The notes beneath the pieces are model-generated. The model was not told the DNA's origin. It saw only the letters and a list, made by a program, of their open reading frames with translations, and made no database searches. Shown here one piece after another: positions 35,801 to 45,078 of a stretch of 64,000 nt of DNA; the stretch's first letter is position 1, and the number at the start of each line of letters is the position of its first letter. Origin of the DNA: Finegoldia magna_J (GTDB lineage Bacteria; Bacillota; Clostridia; Tissierellales; Peptoniphilaceae). The translations under genes and the position numbers were made by a program. The stretch lies in assembly GCF_002243175.1 (NCBI RefSeq), contig NZ_NDYF01000012.1, forward strand, positions 62,001-126,000, given 5' to 3'.

Positions 35801-36709
35801 ATGATTAATTTACTTGAATCACAAAATATAAATAAAAATTTAATAAAAGATGTAGAAAAATTTTTGAAGAACAATGAAGTAGATGACAAATTCAAATCCA
35901 GAATTCCAAAACCACGATTTAATTATTATGGAAAAGAAGTTTTGGAGATGGCTATAACAAGCATTTTGGAAGCGAACAATTTGTTATTGGTTGGTCCCAA
36001 AGCTACCGGCAAGAATATATTGTGCGATAATTTGGCGTATATTTTCCAAAGACCACAATGGAATATTTCTTTTCATGTAAATACGGATTCTGAAAGTTTG
36101 ATTGGGATGGATACTTTGAAAAACGATGAGGTTATTTTCAGAGCAGGTCCTGTGTTGGAATCTTCACTAAACGGTGGTTTTTGCGTGTTTGATGAGATTA
36201 ATATGGCGAAGAACGATTCTGTAGCGATTATGCACTCCGTCTTGGATTATCGTCGAATTATAGATATACCTGGTTTTGAAAAAGTAGACATCCACGATAA
36301 AACAAGATTCTTGGCTACAATGAATTACGGTTACGCTGGAACGCGTGAAATCAATGAGGCGTTGTTGTCCAGATTTTTCGTAATAGATATGCCAAAAACA
36401 GACGAAAAAACTTTGAACAAGATTCTATCAGAAGAATTTTCATTGACAGACACTGCTCAAAAAATGTTCGTCAGATTTTTCATGGATTTACAAGAAAAAA
36501 GTTTGAATTCTGAAATTTCTGGAAGATGTATCGACTTGCGTGGTTTGTTATCTTCAATCCACGCTATGAAAAGAGGTTTGAGCGTTAAATCCAGCTTAAA
36601 ACTTGGAATTGTGAATAAAACATTCGATGAATTTGAAAAAACAATCGTGCAAGATATTATCGACACTATATTCAAGGACGATTTGAAACCGGAAGAGATA
36701 TTTGAATAA
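35801..36709 (+). CDS. MoxR-type AAA+ ATPase
   Basis: 302 residues. Walker A reads GPKATGKNIL, with Asn where Ser/Thr normally follows GK; Walker B GGFCVFDEINMAKND, sensor 1 FLATMNYGYAGTREINEALLSR with the Arg finger. MoxR ATPases act with VWA-domain partners to insert metals or remodel complexes. The stop TAA and the next gene's ATG overlap (TAATG), so the partner is coupled. RBS AGAGGTAAT. The J-domain gene lies divergently upstream. Confidence 0.88.
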   Translation: MINLLESQNINKNLIKDVEKFLKNNEVDDKFKSRIPKPRFNYYGKEVLEMAITSILEANNLLLVGPKATGKNILCDNLAYIFQRPQWNISFHVNTDSESLIGMDTLKNDEVIFRAGPVLESSLNGGFCVFDEINMAKNDSVAIMHSVLDYRRIIDIPGFEKVDIHDKTRFLATMNYGYAGTREINEALLSRFFVIDMPKTDEKTLNKILSEEFSLTDTAQKMFVRFFMDLQEKSLNSEISGRCIDLRGLLSSIHAMKRGLSVKSSLKLGIVNKTFDEFEKTIVQDIIDTIFKDDLKPEEIFE

Positions 36710-38394
36710 TGGAAGATTCAAGGTCCAAAAATCTATTTTGGTTGTTGAGTGAAGATTACAACATCAACCCAAATTTATATTTTATTACTAAAGATAATAT
36801 CTATGCCGAGATTTTTCAGACTGCGCTTTTTGGATTTGCTCACAGATTTTACGATATGAATTCCGTTATGAAAATAATTGATAATGTGTCAAACAAAACT
36901 GATATATTCACGATTTTGATGCTAATTTTAGACAACAACCTAAAAGATAAAATGTTGAAAGAAAGAAATGGACTTGAAGATTTTGATAGATTACAAAAAT
37001 TATACTATTCTGACAAATATTATAAGTCCAATCCGCAAAATATTTCTGAAGAATTAGAGAAATATCACTACACTGATAAACCTTGGACAACTACCAAGTC
37101 TATACGAGAAATCTTGATGTTGACTAAAACAAAGTGCGACGATAGCATATCTTTGATAGATTTGATGATTAAGATTGTAAATAAATATTTCTACTCATAC
37201 AAGACAATTTCTGATAATGATAATTTTGAAAAGATAAAAAAAGAGGTTAAACCAGTTATCGAGAAAACAAGTCAGAAAATTATAACAAAACAAGAAAATG
37301 TATCTCAACTTGAAAAATATTCCATAGGATCACAGGAGTTTACTGAGGATTTGTACAAATTATTGGAAGATGAGGATGTCGACAGCGACTCCTCCACTCA
37401 AAAAACTTCCCGAACTAAGGATGTTCATCAAAATATCGAAAGATTGTACGGAAAAAGCATCGTGGATCAATCTATCTTGAATTCTTTGAAAAGCAAACTA
37501 TCCACAGATATTCATTCTGACGTGAATTTCCACATAGTGAATGCCAATTCTACTAGAATTGAAAATTACAGAACAAATCTTTTGGTGGAATCTTACAATG
37601 AGAATGTTAAACATTTTGAGAAAAATATCCTCATATACAATCGTCAAGTCAATGTTTTAAGTGAAATGCTGAAACTTGCTCTTTTCAAAAATGAAGATGA
37701 CGATGTTAGAAGATCGACGTTCGGAACTATCGATATTAAAAGAGCATGGCGTCACACAAAACTAAACGACAACAAAATTTTTAAAAAAATATACAAAAAC
37801 GAAAACAGTCCAATGTCTGTTGATTTGTTATTGGATATGTCTGCAAGTCAAAGTGTGAAGAAGGAAATTATAGCGGCACAAGCTTATGTAATCGCCAAAG
37901 CACTGAGTGATTTGTCGATTAAAGTTCGTGTACTTGGTTTTCAAAATATGTACGATTATTTGATAATTACAAAATTCAAAGACTACGATGAACAAAACTG
38001 CAAAAATATTTTTCATTATCATCCAGAAGGCTCCAACAGAGACGGATTAGCACTCAAATTTATGAGAAATATTATGACAGAACAAATGGAGTCCAAACTT
38101 CTGATAATGTTAACAGATGGTAAGCCCAACAATATTGTAAATCTCAATTTTGTCGGTAAAACCAGATTCAAAGCGGAAGATTACGTCGGAGTATTGGCAG
38201 TCAAAGACACTGGAAAAGAAGTCTTCTTGACTAGAATGCAAAAAATAAAATTACTAGGAGTGTTCACTGGAGCACAAGATGATTTGACTTTTGAGAAGGA
38301 AATCTTCACGAATGATTTCTGCTACATTAAATCACCTGAAATGTTCAGCAAAACAGTAGGCTCATTCATCAAAAATATAATATCTAATATGTAA
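36709..38394 (+). CDS. VWA-domain (CoxE/NorD-like) partner of the MoxR ATPase
   Basis: 561 residues. A helical N-terminal region of ~370 residues is followed by a C-terminal von Willebrand A domain with MIDAS motif DMSAS (near residue 376), a later conserved MLTDGKPNN, and a final ~50-residue part. This matches NorD/CobT-like proteins that work with MoxR/NorQ ATPases. Nothing in the neighbourhood shows the client; formate dehydrogenase and nitrogenase-like metal sites are only possible candidates. Ends at a terminator. Confidence 0.85.
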   Translation: MEDSRSKNLFWLLSEDYNINPNLYFITKDNIYAEIFQTALFGFAHRFYDMNSVMKIIDNVSNKTDIFTILMLILDNNLKDKMLKERNGLEDFDRLQKLYYSDKYYKSNPQNISEELEKYHYTDKPWTTTKSIREILMLTKTKCDDSISLIDLMIKIVNKYFYSYKTISDNDNFEKIKKEVKPVIEKTSQKIITKQENVSQLEKYSIGSQEFTEDLYKLLEDEDVDSDSSTQKTSRTKDVHQNIERLYGKSIVDQSILNSLKSKLSTDIHSDVNFHIVNANSTRIENYRTNLLVESYNENVKHFEKNILIYNRQVNVLSEMLKLALFKNEDDDVRRSTFGTIDIKRAWRHTKLNDNKIFKKIYKNENSPMSVDLLLDMSASQSVKKEIIAAQAYVIAKALSDLSIKVRVLGFQNMYDYLIITKFKDYDEQNCKNIFHYHPEGSNRDGLALKFMRNIMTEQMESKLLIMLTDGKPNNIVNLNFVGKTRFKAEDYVGVLAVKDTGKEVFLTRMQKIKLLGVFTGAQDDLTFEKEIFTNDFCYIKSPEMFSKTVGSFIKNIISNM

Positions 38395-38409
38395 TTAATT
38401 TCAAAACGA

Positions 38410-38439
38410 AACCGTTAGAACCAGATGATTCTAACGGTT
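38410..38439. terminator. Terminator between the VWA gene and nrdG (convergent)
   Basis: AACCGTTAGAA (38410-38420) pairs perfectly with TTCTAACGGTT (38429-38439), 8-base loop, T-rich on both outer sides. Confidence 0.88.
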
Positions 38440-38442
38440 TAT

Positions 38443-38943
38443 TTATAATTTATTTTCATCAACTAATATGATGTTGTCTATTGTGGTTTTGTTCAAATCA
38501 ATCAATCTTTGATTTGAAGATCCGCGAAACTTCAATCTCAAATCTTTTAATTCTTCAACAAATCTTCCATCAACAAGTACATCGCACATGTCCAATAAAT
38601 TTATGCAGTTTTGTTTTTGAGAAAGTGTTTCATAAGTGTATCCTGAAAATATCCAGATACTTTTGTTCGTGTTTTCTCTGATTTTTCCCACAATTTCTAT
38701 CAAATCATCGCATGATTCAAATGGTTCTCCACCTAAAATTGTAAGTCCATCAATTTCTTCTTGGTTTAAATAATCTATTACTTGATTTGTCTGTGTATCG
38801 GTCCATTTGTCTCCAAAATTTGGGTCTTGGTATTCTTCGTTAAAACAATTCTTGCAGTTGAGGCTACATCCTGTTACAAAAAACGTGCACCTAATTCCAG
38901 GACCGTTTGCCACATCGTATTGTCTGATTTGTGCGTAATTCAT
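38443..38943 (-). CDS. nrdG: Anaerobic ribonucleotide reductase activating enzyme
   Basis: 166-residue radical SAM enzyme that installs the glycyl radical on NrdD. RQYDVANGPGIRCTFFVTGC and CSLNCKNC (CxxxCxxC) bind the [4Fe-4S] cluster and SAM; LTILGGEPFE is the conserved GGEP motif. Its ATG overlaps the nrdD stop (TAATG), giving coupled translation. Confidence 0.96.
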   Translation of the reverse strand: MNYAQIRQYDVANGPGIRCTFFVTGCSLNCKNCFNEEYQDPNFGDKWTDTQTNQVIDYLNQEEIDGLTILGGEPFESCDDLIEIVGKIRENTNKSIWIFSGYTYETLSQKQNCINLLDMCDVLVDGRFVEELKDLRLKFRGSSNQRLIDLNKTTIDNIILVDENKL

Positions 38944-41066
38944 TAAATGTGTAATACCCTATCTTTGATTTCTTTTGTTCTTCCTTCGTTCCAGAAGTTT
39001 TCTCCAAGATATCCACAAGTTCTTCTGACAACATTCATCGTAGCATGGTCTTTGTTTCCACATTGCGGACATTGCCAATCACCATCTTCGTTGATTGTAA
39101 TTTCCCCATCGAAACCGCAGTTTTGACAATAGTCGCTTTTTGTGTTGAATTCTGCATATTGAATATTATCGTAAATGTATTTTACAAGAGTTTCCAAAGC
39201 TTTCAAATTCTTGCTCATGTTTGGAATTTCTACATAAGAAATGCATCCACCTGATGATTTGTCTTGGAATTTCGATTCAAAAGAGAACTTTTCAAAGGCT
39301 GATATTTCTTCTCTTACATCGACGTGGAATGAGTTTGTGTAGTAACCTTTGTCTGTGATGTTTTCGATTACTCCGAATCTTTCCCTGTCAATGCTATTAA
39401 ATCTGTGAGTTAAACTTTCTGCTGGAGTTCCGTACAATGCAAATCCTAGATTAGTTTCCTTCTTCCATTGTTTTATTTTTTCATTCATGATATCCATTAT
39501 TTTCATTGCAAATTCTTTGCCTTTTGGAGTTGTGTGGCTTTCACCGATAGTCAACAACGTTGCTTCGTAAATTCCGATATAACCCAAAGTCACAGTCGCA
39601 TATCCACCTATTAACAAATCTTTGATTGGTGTATGTGGTTTAAGTCTCGCAATAGCTCCGTGTTGCCAATGAATTGGAGAAGAATCACTAGTTACATCTT
39701 TTAGTAAATCGTAACGCAACACTCCTGCACGTTTGCACATTTCTAGTCTTTTGTCTAATATTTCGAAGAATTTGTCTTCATCTCCATCAGCCAAAATTCC
39801 GATTTGTGGTAAATTTATCGTAACAACTCCGATATTAAATCTACCTTCAAATTGATAGTTTCCACGTTCATCCTTCCATGGAGACAAGAACGCTCTGCAT
39901 CCCATCGGACTGAACACATTTCCTTCGTAGTTTTCTCTCATTTTCTTAGCTGAAATGTAATCTGGATACATTCTCTTAGCAGTGCAACGAATTGCAAGTG
40001 AAGTCAAATGATAAAATTCGCTGTCCTTGTGAATGTTGTTTTCATCCAAAACGTAAATTAGTTTAGGGAATGCTGGTGTAACATACACTCCTGCTTCATT
40101 TTTAATTCCTTGAATTCTTTGCTTCAAAATCTCTTCGATTATCTTCGCAGTTTCTTCCTTGTATTCATCGTGATCTTCAATAAACATAAACAAAGTCACA
40201 AATGGAGCTTGTCCATTGGAAGTCATCAATGTATTGATTTGATATTGGATTGTTTGAATTCCTGATTCCAAATCTTTTTGAGTCATCTTATCTGCCATTT
40301 TTTCAGCCATGTCGATGTCTCCAAGAGTTTCGATACACAAATTCAAATTCTTTTCATAAGATTTTCTCAAATACTTCGACAAACATCTAATGTCTATACT
40401 TTGACCACCATATTGATTACTTGCTATTTGAGCGATTATCTGAGTCATTACATTACAAGCAACTTGGAATGATTTTGGTGATTCGATTAATTTGCCATTT
40501 ACAACGGTTCCCTTGTCAAGCATATCTTTCATATTTACAAGACAACAGTTAAACATAGGTTGAATTATGTAATCCATATCGTGAAGGTGAATTGCTCCTT
40601 CATCGTGAGCTTGAAGCAAATCTTGTGGAATAAGCTTTCTTCTAGCAATATCCTTGCTAACTTCACCAGCGATTAAATCTCTTTGAGTAGAAGCTATCAC
40701 AGCGTTTTTGTTGGAGTTCTCTTCTAACAAGTCCTTGTTACTTTCTTCCAACAAACCGATTATACTTTCATCAGTAGTGTTAGTTTCTCTCTTATATTTT
40801 TGTACGGCTTTGTAATTTTCGTACGCTCTTGCCGTAGCGGGATTGTTGTACTGAATTAACTTATAATAAACTTGGTCTTCAATATCAGTAATACTCAAAA
40901 CTTTTCCAATCGTCTTGGCGTATCCTTCGATTTCGTTGGCGATTTTTTCAGCCAAATTCGGTTCGTAAATTCCTGTACTACTATTCATAGCTTTTTCTAT
41001 CGCAACGACAATTTTTTTTGCGTCAAATTCAACTTGTCGTCCGTCTCTTTTTTCTACAGTTAGCAT
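38943..41066 (-). CDS. nrdD: Class III anaerobic ribonucleoside-triphosphate reductase
   Basis: Reduces ribonucleotides to deoxyribonucleotides with formate as reductant under anoxic conditions. 707 residues. N-terminal ATP-cone (TVEKRDGRQVEFDAKKIVVA), NrdD core (FNCCLVNMKDML; SPMGCRAFLSPW), C-terminal zinc cysteines CQNCGFDGE and CPQCGNKD, and glycyl-radical loop RRTCGYLG. Start ATG 41066 with GAGGG 8 bases upstream; TTG 41072 would hide it. Formate use links it metabolically to the formate dehydrogenase. Promoter carries NrdR-like boxes. Confidence 0.97.
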   Translation of the reverse strand: MLTVEKRDGRQVEFDAKKIVVAIEKAMNSSTGIYEPNLAEKIANEIEGYAKTIGKVLSITDIEDQVYYKLIQYNNPATARAYENYKAVQKYKRETNTTDESIIGLLEESNKDLLEENSNKNAVIASTQRDLIAGEVSKDIARRKLIPQDLLQAHDEGAIHLHDMDYIIQPMFNCCLVNMKDMLDKGTVVNGKLIESPKSFQVACNVMTQIIAQIASNQYGGQSIDIRCLSKYLRKSYEKNLNLCIETLGDIDMAEKMADKMTQKDLESGIQTIQYQINTLMTSNGQAPFVTLFMFIEDHDEYKEETAKIIEEILKQRIQGIKNEAGVYVTPAFPKLIYVLDENNIHKDSEFYHLTSLAIRCTAKRMYPDYISAKKMRENYEGNVFSPMGCRAFLSPWKDERGNYQFEGRFNIGVVTINLPQIGILADGDEDKFFEILDKRLEMCKRAGVLRYDLLKDVTSDSSPIHWQHGAIARLKPHTPIKDLLIGGYATVTLGYIGIYEATLLTIGESHTTPKGKEFAMKIMDIMNEKIKQWKKETNLGFALYGTPAESLTHRFNSIDRERFGVIENITDKGYYTNSFHVDVREEISAFEKFSFESKFQDKSSGGCISYVEIPNMSKNLKALETLVKYIYDNIQYAEFNTKSDYCQNCGFDGEITINEDGDWQCPQCGNKDHATMNVVRRTCGYLGENFWNEGRTKEIKDRVLHI

Positions 41067-41114
41067 TTGCAATCCCTCTTCTCTTTCCTTTTTTACTATT
41101 TCCTAATATGCTTT

Positions 41115-41143
41115 ATTATATCAAATACTACAGATAGTATCAA
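41115..41143 (-). promoter_or_regulatory. nrdDG promoter
   Basis: TTGATA (41143-41138), 17 bases, TATAAT (41120-41115) on the minus strand, about 50 bases before the nrdD ATG. Confidence 0.8.
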
Positions 41144-41183
41144 TATGTGGGTTTTTGATTTTTATTCATACTATATATAGTTA
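41125..41183 (-). promoter_or_regulatory. Pair of NrdR-like operator boxes at the nrdDG promoter
   Basis: ATACTACAGATAGTAT (41125-41140) lies between -35 and -10, and ATACTATATATAGTTA (41168-41183) lies upstream. Both are near-palindromes with core ACTAnnnnTAGT, and the second matches the family consensus acaCwATATwtGtgt in its centre. They start 43 bases apart, close to four helical turns. Two boxes an integral number of turns apart is the usual NrdR arrangement, so the RNR operon is probably NrdR-repressed. nrdR itself is not in the window. Confidence 0.7.
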
Positions 41184-41200
41184 GTAGGATTTAAAACATT

Positions 41201-41227
41201 AAAAAAGCACCTTATCAAAAAGGTGCT
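41201..41227 (-). terminator. Terminator of the polysaccharide deacetylase gene
   Basis: AGCACCTT pairs with AAGGTGCT (41206-41227), followed on the minus strand by TTTTTTAA. Confidence 0.85.
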
Positions 41228-41280
41228 CTGCATAATAATTTAATTGTGGCAAATTTAAGCTAATATTTATAATTGTAAAA

Positions 41281-42240
41281 TTATTTTAAAATTCCAAATT
41301 CATATCCCTTATCTTTAAAATTTTTAATAATTGCTGAAAGTGAATCAACAGTTAGTTGTTTTCCTGGTGCATCGTGACACAAAACTACAACTAAATCTTG
41401 CTCAGCTTGATAAGTTAATGAAGTATTTGCAAATTCAACCATGCCTTCCACTGTCGTTGGTCTTCTGCTTTTTGGTTCTGCATCTCCAACTAAACTGTTC
41501 CAATCTATCCAATGAATTCCCAAAGAATCCAATGCGTCATCGCCAGGCTTTAATTGTTGCCAACTCATGTGTCCACCTGGATATCTCCACACGCTCGTTT
41601 TAAAATCAGGGCCAAGAACATCTTGCAATGCTTTTTGTGCCATTTCTGCTTCTTTTTTAATTCTATCAGCGTTCGCAACTCTACCTGGATATAATTTTGA
41701 ATAATCGTGTTCAAAAGAGTGAAGAGCAATAGCATGACCTTCATTTAATTGGCGTTCCAAAATATCTTTTGTATCTTGAGTGACATGCTTACCAACCACA
41801 AAAAATGTAGCAGGAACATTTTCTTTCTTTAATACATCCAAAACTTGTGGAGTTATGCTGTGATTTGGACCGTCATCAAAAGTCAAGAAACAGATTTTTT
41901 TGTTGTCTGTGTTTTTGACATATCCTTCAGATTTTGTTGGTCTAATGAATTGACTGATGGTTTTAGCATCATAAGCATACGAATCTGCTTTTAAAATATG
42001 ATTTGAACCCTTTATTAATTTATTAGGATCTGGTTTTTGTTCTTCTTTTTTCTCAGCGTTTTTTTTGTTCGATTTCTTAGAAGAACTCTCAGCTACTTTT
42101 GGATTAAGACTTTGTTCGCTGTTGGCTACTTTTACTGCAACAAAACTTCCTACAGCCAATACAAAAACCAAAAGAACTATTGAGTTGATTATTTTTTTTC
42201 TTCTCTTGCGTTTTCTTCTCGCTTCTCTTTCTTCTCTCAT
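41281..42240 (-). CDS. Polysaccharide deacetylase (peptidoglycan-type, membrane-anchored)
   Basis: 319 residues. A very basic N-terminus (EARRKRKRRKKI) precedes one membrane helix, a Ser/Lys-rich linker, and a NodB domain. CFLTFDDGPNHSITPQVL holds the catalytic Asp and metal Asp, HSFEHDY the two metal His, and WRYPGGHMSW and VVLCHDAPG the later motifs. It deacetylates GlcNAc or MurNAc in peptidoglycan, giving lysozyme resistance in the family. It lies 8 bases behind the CtpA-like gene, so they are probably cotranscribed. Confidence 0.92.
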   Translation of the reverse strand: MREEREARRKRKRRKKIINSIVLLVFVLAVGSFVAVKVANSEQSLNPKVAESSSKKSNKKNAEKKEEQKPDPNKLIKGSNHILKADSYAYDAKTISQFIRPTKSEGYVKNTDNKKICFLTFDDGPNHSITPQVLDVLKKENVPATFFVVGKHVTQDTKDILERQLNEGHAIALHSFEHDYSKLYPGRVANADRIKKEAEMAQKALQDVLGPDFKTSVWRYPGGHMSWQQLKPGDDALDSLGIHWIDWNSLVGDAEPKSRRPTTVEGMVEFANTSLTYQAEQDLVVVLCHDAPGKQLTVDSLSAIIKNFKDKGYEFGILK

Positions 42241-42248
42241 AATTTCTC

Positions 42249-43424
42249 CTATTTCTTATTTAAAATCTCTAAAGCTTTTTGAAGTTGATTATCTTCTTTC
42301 ATAAACTCAACTCCGATACCCTTAGCTTTTTCATCTAATTTGATTTCAACATCTGGTTTAACACCTTGTTTGTGGATTTTGTTGCCATTTGGTGAAAAAT
42401 ACTCACTAATAGTAAGCTTCAATCCTTCGCCCTTATCAATCGGAATAATCGTTTGAACGATACCTTTTCCGAAAGTTTTCTCACCGACAATCGTGGCTTT
42501 CTTGTAATCCTTCAAAGCTCCTGTCAAAATTTCAGATGCAGATGCACTTGAACCATTCACAAGAACAACCATTGGTAAATTTTGTTCTGAAGCATCACTT
42601 TTTTGAATATCTTCTTTTTTATTCTTATCTACAGTCTTAACTATTACTCCTTGTGGGAGCAGATAATCTGCTATTTTAACCGTAGAATCCAACAACCCAC
42701 CAGGATTGTTACGCAAATCCAAAACAATTGATTTCACATTTTGCTTTTTCAAATTTTCGTATTGTTCGATAAATTCCTTATCAGTTTTCCTATCAAATTG
42801 AGTTATATTGATATAACCAATGTCTCCTATTTTTTGAGAATTAACAGTAGTCAAACTAATCATACGACGAGTAATATTTACATCAAAAATCTTGCTTGTT
42901 TTGTTCTCCATTCTGGCAATAGTAAGCTTAACATCTGTATTAGGCTTACCTTTCATAACCTTTACAGCATCATTCATTTGGGATGCATTGTAATCCTTGC
43001 CGTTAATTTTAAGTATAATATCATCTTTCTTTATGCCTTTTTCAAAAGCTGGACTGCCTTTGATTGCACTAACAACAGTTATAGCACCAGTTTCAGAAGG
43101 AGTAACCACAATTCCAACACCTGCATATTCTCCCTCAGTTTGTTGGTTCAAACTATCCATCTCTTCCTTAGTCAAAAACTCAGAATAAGGATCTCCCAAA
43201 GCTTTTACATAACCTTCAACAGCTCCTTCTTGTTGCTTGTTTTTGTCTATATCAAAAAGATAATATTGGTCAATCAAGTTTTCTATTTTATTGATCTTCG
43301 CTAATGGAATACCATTTTCATTGGCAATCGCAGTTCTTTTTCCCGTAGCATTTCCTACAGAAAAACTTAGATACACCAATAAGCAAAGCCCCAATCCAAT
43401 AAAAACTTTTTTAAATGTCTTCAT
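42249..43424 (-). CDS. C-terminal processing peptidase (CtpA, S41A)
   Basis: 391 residues. Signal anchor at the N-terminus, helical cap, PDZ domain (TEGEYAGVGIVVTPSETGAI to VKLTIAR) and catalytic core. The Ser of NGSSASASEILTGAL and the Lys in GEKTFGKGIVQ make the standard Ser-Lys dyad; LRNNPGGLLDSTV is also typical. Its dyad is intact, unlike the five S41-like paralogues nearby, which follow a different pattern. Cotranscribed with the deacetylase. Confidence 0.95.
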   Translation of the reverse strand: MKTFKKVFIGLGLCLLVYLSFSVGNATGKRTAIANENGIPLAKINKIENLIDQYYLFDIDKNKQQEGAVEGYVKALGDPYSEFLTKEEMDSLNQQTEGEYAGVGIVVTPSETGAITVVSAIKGSPAFEKGIKKDDIILKINGKDYNASQMNDAVKVMKGKPNTDVKLTIARMENKTSKIFDVNITRRMISLTTVNSQKIGDIGYINITQFDRKTDKEFIEQYENLKKQNVKSIVLDLRNNPGGLLDSTVKIADYLLPQGVIVKTVDKNKKEDIQKSDASEQNLPMVVLVNGSSASASEILTGALKDYKKATIVGEKTFGKGIVQTIIPIDKGEGLKLTISEYFSPNGNKIHKQGVKPDVEIKLDEKAKGIGVEFMKEDNQLQKALEILNKK

Positions 43425-43522
43425 AAATCACCTCTAACTAATATATAGTATAACAGATTAACGATTTTTTGTATTAAAATTGAGTTACAATTTGTCTAAG
43501 ATTATTGTGCTTTTAATTAAAA

Positions 43523-43556
43523 AATATCCTCTTTTAATGAATAAAAGAAGATATTA
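43523..43556 (-). terminator. Terminator after the S41 paralogue triplet
   Basis: AATATCTTCTTTT pairs with AAAAGAGGATATT (43523-43556, minus strand), followed by a T run. Confidence 0.8.
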
Positions 43557-43587
43557 ATTTACTCAAATTTTAAATTGTAACCTTAAA

Positions 43588-45045
43588 TTATTTTAAAACG
43601 CCTTTTATTTTCTCAGCCAACGAAGTATTCCCCTCACTTCGCAACGCATAATTCATCGCAGGGTCGTTTCCTATCATGTAATCCGCGAATGATTGCGATG
43701 CGTAAAAATCAGGTTTCATTGTGTTTTTTACAAAATCAAAATTCTTGTAATTAAACAAAAATGAATCTACATTTTCATAGTGTTGCCTAAAAACAGTTGT
43801 GCAGTAACTTATTCCAATATACGTATCTTTTGTATATGCCCCATTTACATCTCCTGCAGACGTTGATATTGGAAACCCACTATTTTTTCCAATCACTTCG
43901 ACATTATGAAAGTTCTTCACAAATAACAAAGCGCAATCTCCTGCAGCTGAGTATGTTTGATCGCTTATCAGAACTTTTATTTTTGTATCAGGATTTGCTC
44001 CCTGATATGCCATCATTTTACCAAATATATTGTAGATATGAAATGAACTTCCTCCAAGGTTATATCGTAAATCGATAATTATATTTGAAAATTTATTCTT
44101 ATCTAATTGGTCGCAAACATCCTTGGTAAATTTTTCAATCTTGTAATTCTCATTTTCCGTACACGAATTATACCTAATAATTAAATTGTCATCCTTTGTT
44201 TCAAGATAGTGTAGCTTATTTTTGTCTACTGATAATTTTAGAGGTTTGATGATATTATACTTTTCCTTATTGCCATTTTTCTGTTTAACTTTTATTCGTT
44301 CAGTTTTTCTTCCGTTAATTTTTAATTTACTAACTATAAACTCTTTTGATTTTTCAAATGGTAAATCTAATTTTATTACTGTATCTCCTTTTTTCAATTC
44401 GTAAATATTTTGTTCTTCTGTTAACACATTTTCTTTTTTCAATATTTCATAATAATTTAAGAATGATTCCTTAGTAAGATTTCTAAAACTTTCATTTTCC
44501 CCAATAGCGTAAGATTCAAACCTGTCTATAATATCTTTCATTTTAATATTATTTATGCTTATGAGTTCTGCTCCAAGTAAGTTCTTGTATTTATCAGTTG
44601 TTGCGACTATGTAATATTTCTCATTAATTTCGTCGATAACAACTGATGGTTCTCCATTATATACTGTATTTAATGAAACGTGTCCTTGCCTATACTTTGA
44701 AAATACTTTCATTAAATCAAGGTTTAAGTCCTTCACTGTTTTATTGTCTGAATCATTCAACAATTTATTATAAGAATTTGTAATTTCATCCATGTTTTGT
44801 GCTTCATAAAAAACATGATTATCCATCATAAAATCTCTTATATCTCTAACCTGCTTCTTATATTTTTCTGAACTAATTGGTATATCACCAAAAATTACAT
44901 GAGAATCATATTCTTCAATATTATTAGTGTTCAGTGAATCAATCAAATCTTGTTCATTAATCCTTATTATTTCATCCTGTTTATCAAAACTAGTTGTCAT
45001 TATTAGAAAAATAGTAAGTACTACTAACTTTAATTTGCTTTTCAT
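43588..45045 (-). CDS. Secreted S41-family peptidase paralogue 1
   Basis: 485 residues from ATG 45045 (MKSKLKLVVL) with AGAGGAGA upstream; a TTG two codons earlier is less likely. N-terminal signal or anchor helix, helical cap with YRQGHVSLN (candidate catalytic His), PDZ-like part (NLLGAELISINNIKMKDII), and catalytic core with DLRYNLGGSS, the candidate Ser in DQTYSAAGDCALL, and VIGKNSGFPI. The C-terminus ADYMIGNDPAMNYALR is the family's nGkDP...AL tail. The Ser-His arrangement resembles tricorn-like S41 rather than CtpA. Last of three tandem genes, 33 bases behind the next paralogue. Confidence 0.85.
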   Translation of the reverse strand: MKSKLKLVVLTIFLIMTTSFDKQDEIIRINEQDLIDSLNTNNIEEYDSHVIFGDIPISSEKYKKQVRDIRDFMMDNHVFYEAQNMDEITNSYNKLLNDSDNKTVKDLNLDLMKVFSKYRQGHVSLNTVYNGEPSVVIDEINEKYYIVATTDKYKNLLGAELISINNIKMKDIIDRFESYAIGENESFRNLTKESFLNYYEILKKENVLTEEQNIYELKKGDTVIKLDLPFEKSKEFIVSKLKINGRKTERIKVKQKNGNKEKYNIIKPLKLSVDKNKLHYLETKDDNLIIRYNSCTENENYKIEKFTKDVCDQLDKNKFSNIIIDLRYNLGGSSFHIYNIFGKMMAYQGANPDTKIKVLISDQTYSAAGDCALLFVKNFHNVEVIGKNSGFPISTSAGDVNGAYTKDTYIGISYCTTVFRQHYENVDSFLFNYKNFDFVKNTMKPDFYASQSFADYMIGNDPAMNYALRSEGNTSLAEKIKGVLK

Positions 45046-45078
45046 ACACAATATCTCCTCTCGTTATAATCAGATAAA

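Noticed and set aside
42741..43304. 187-residue plus-strand frame
   Set aside because: Antisense shadow of the CtpA-like gene, with no start signal or family resemblance.
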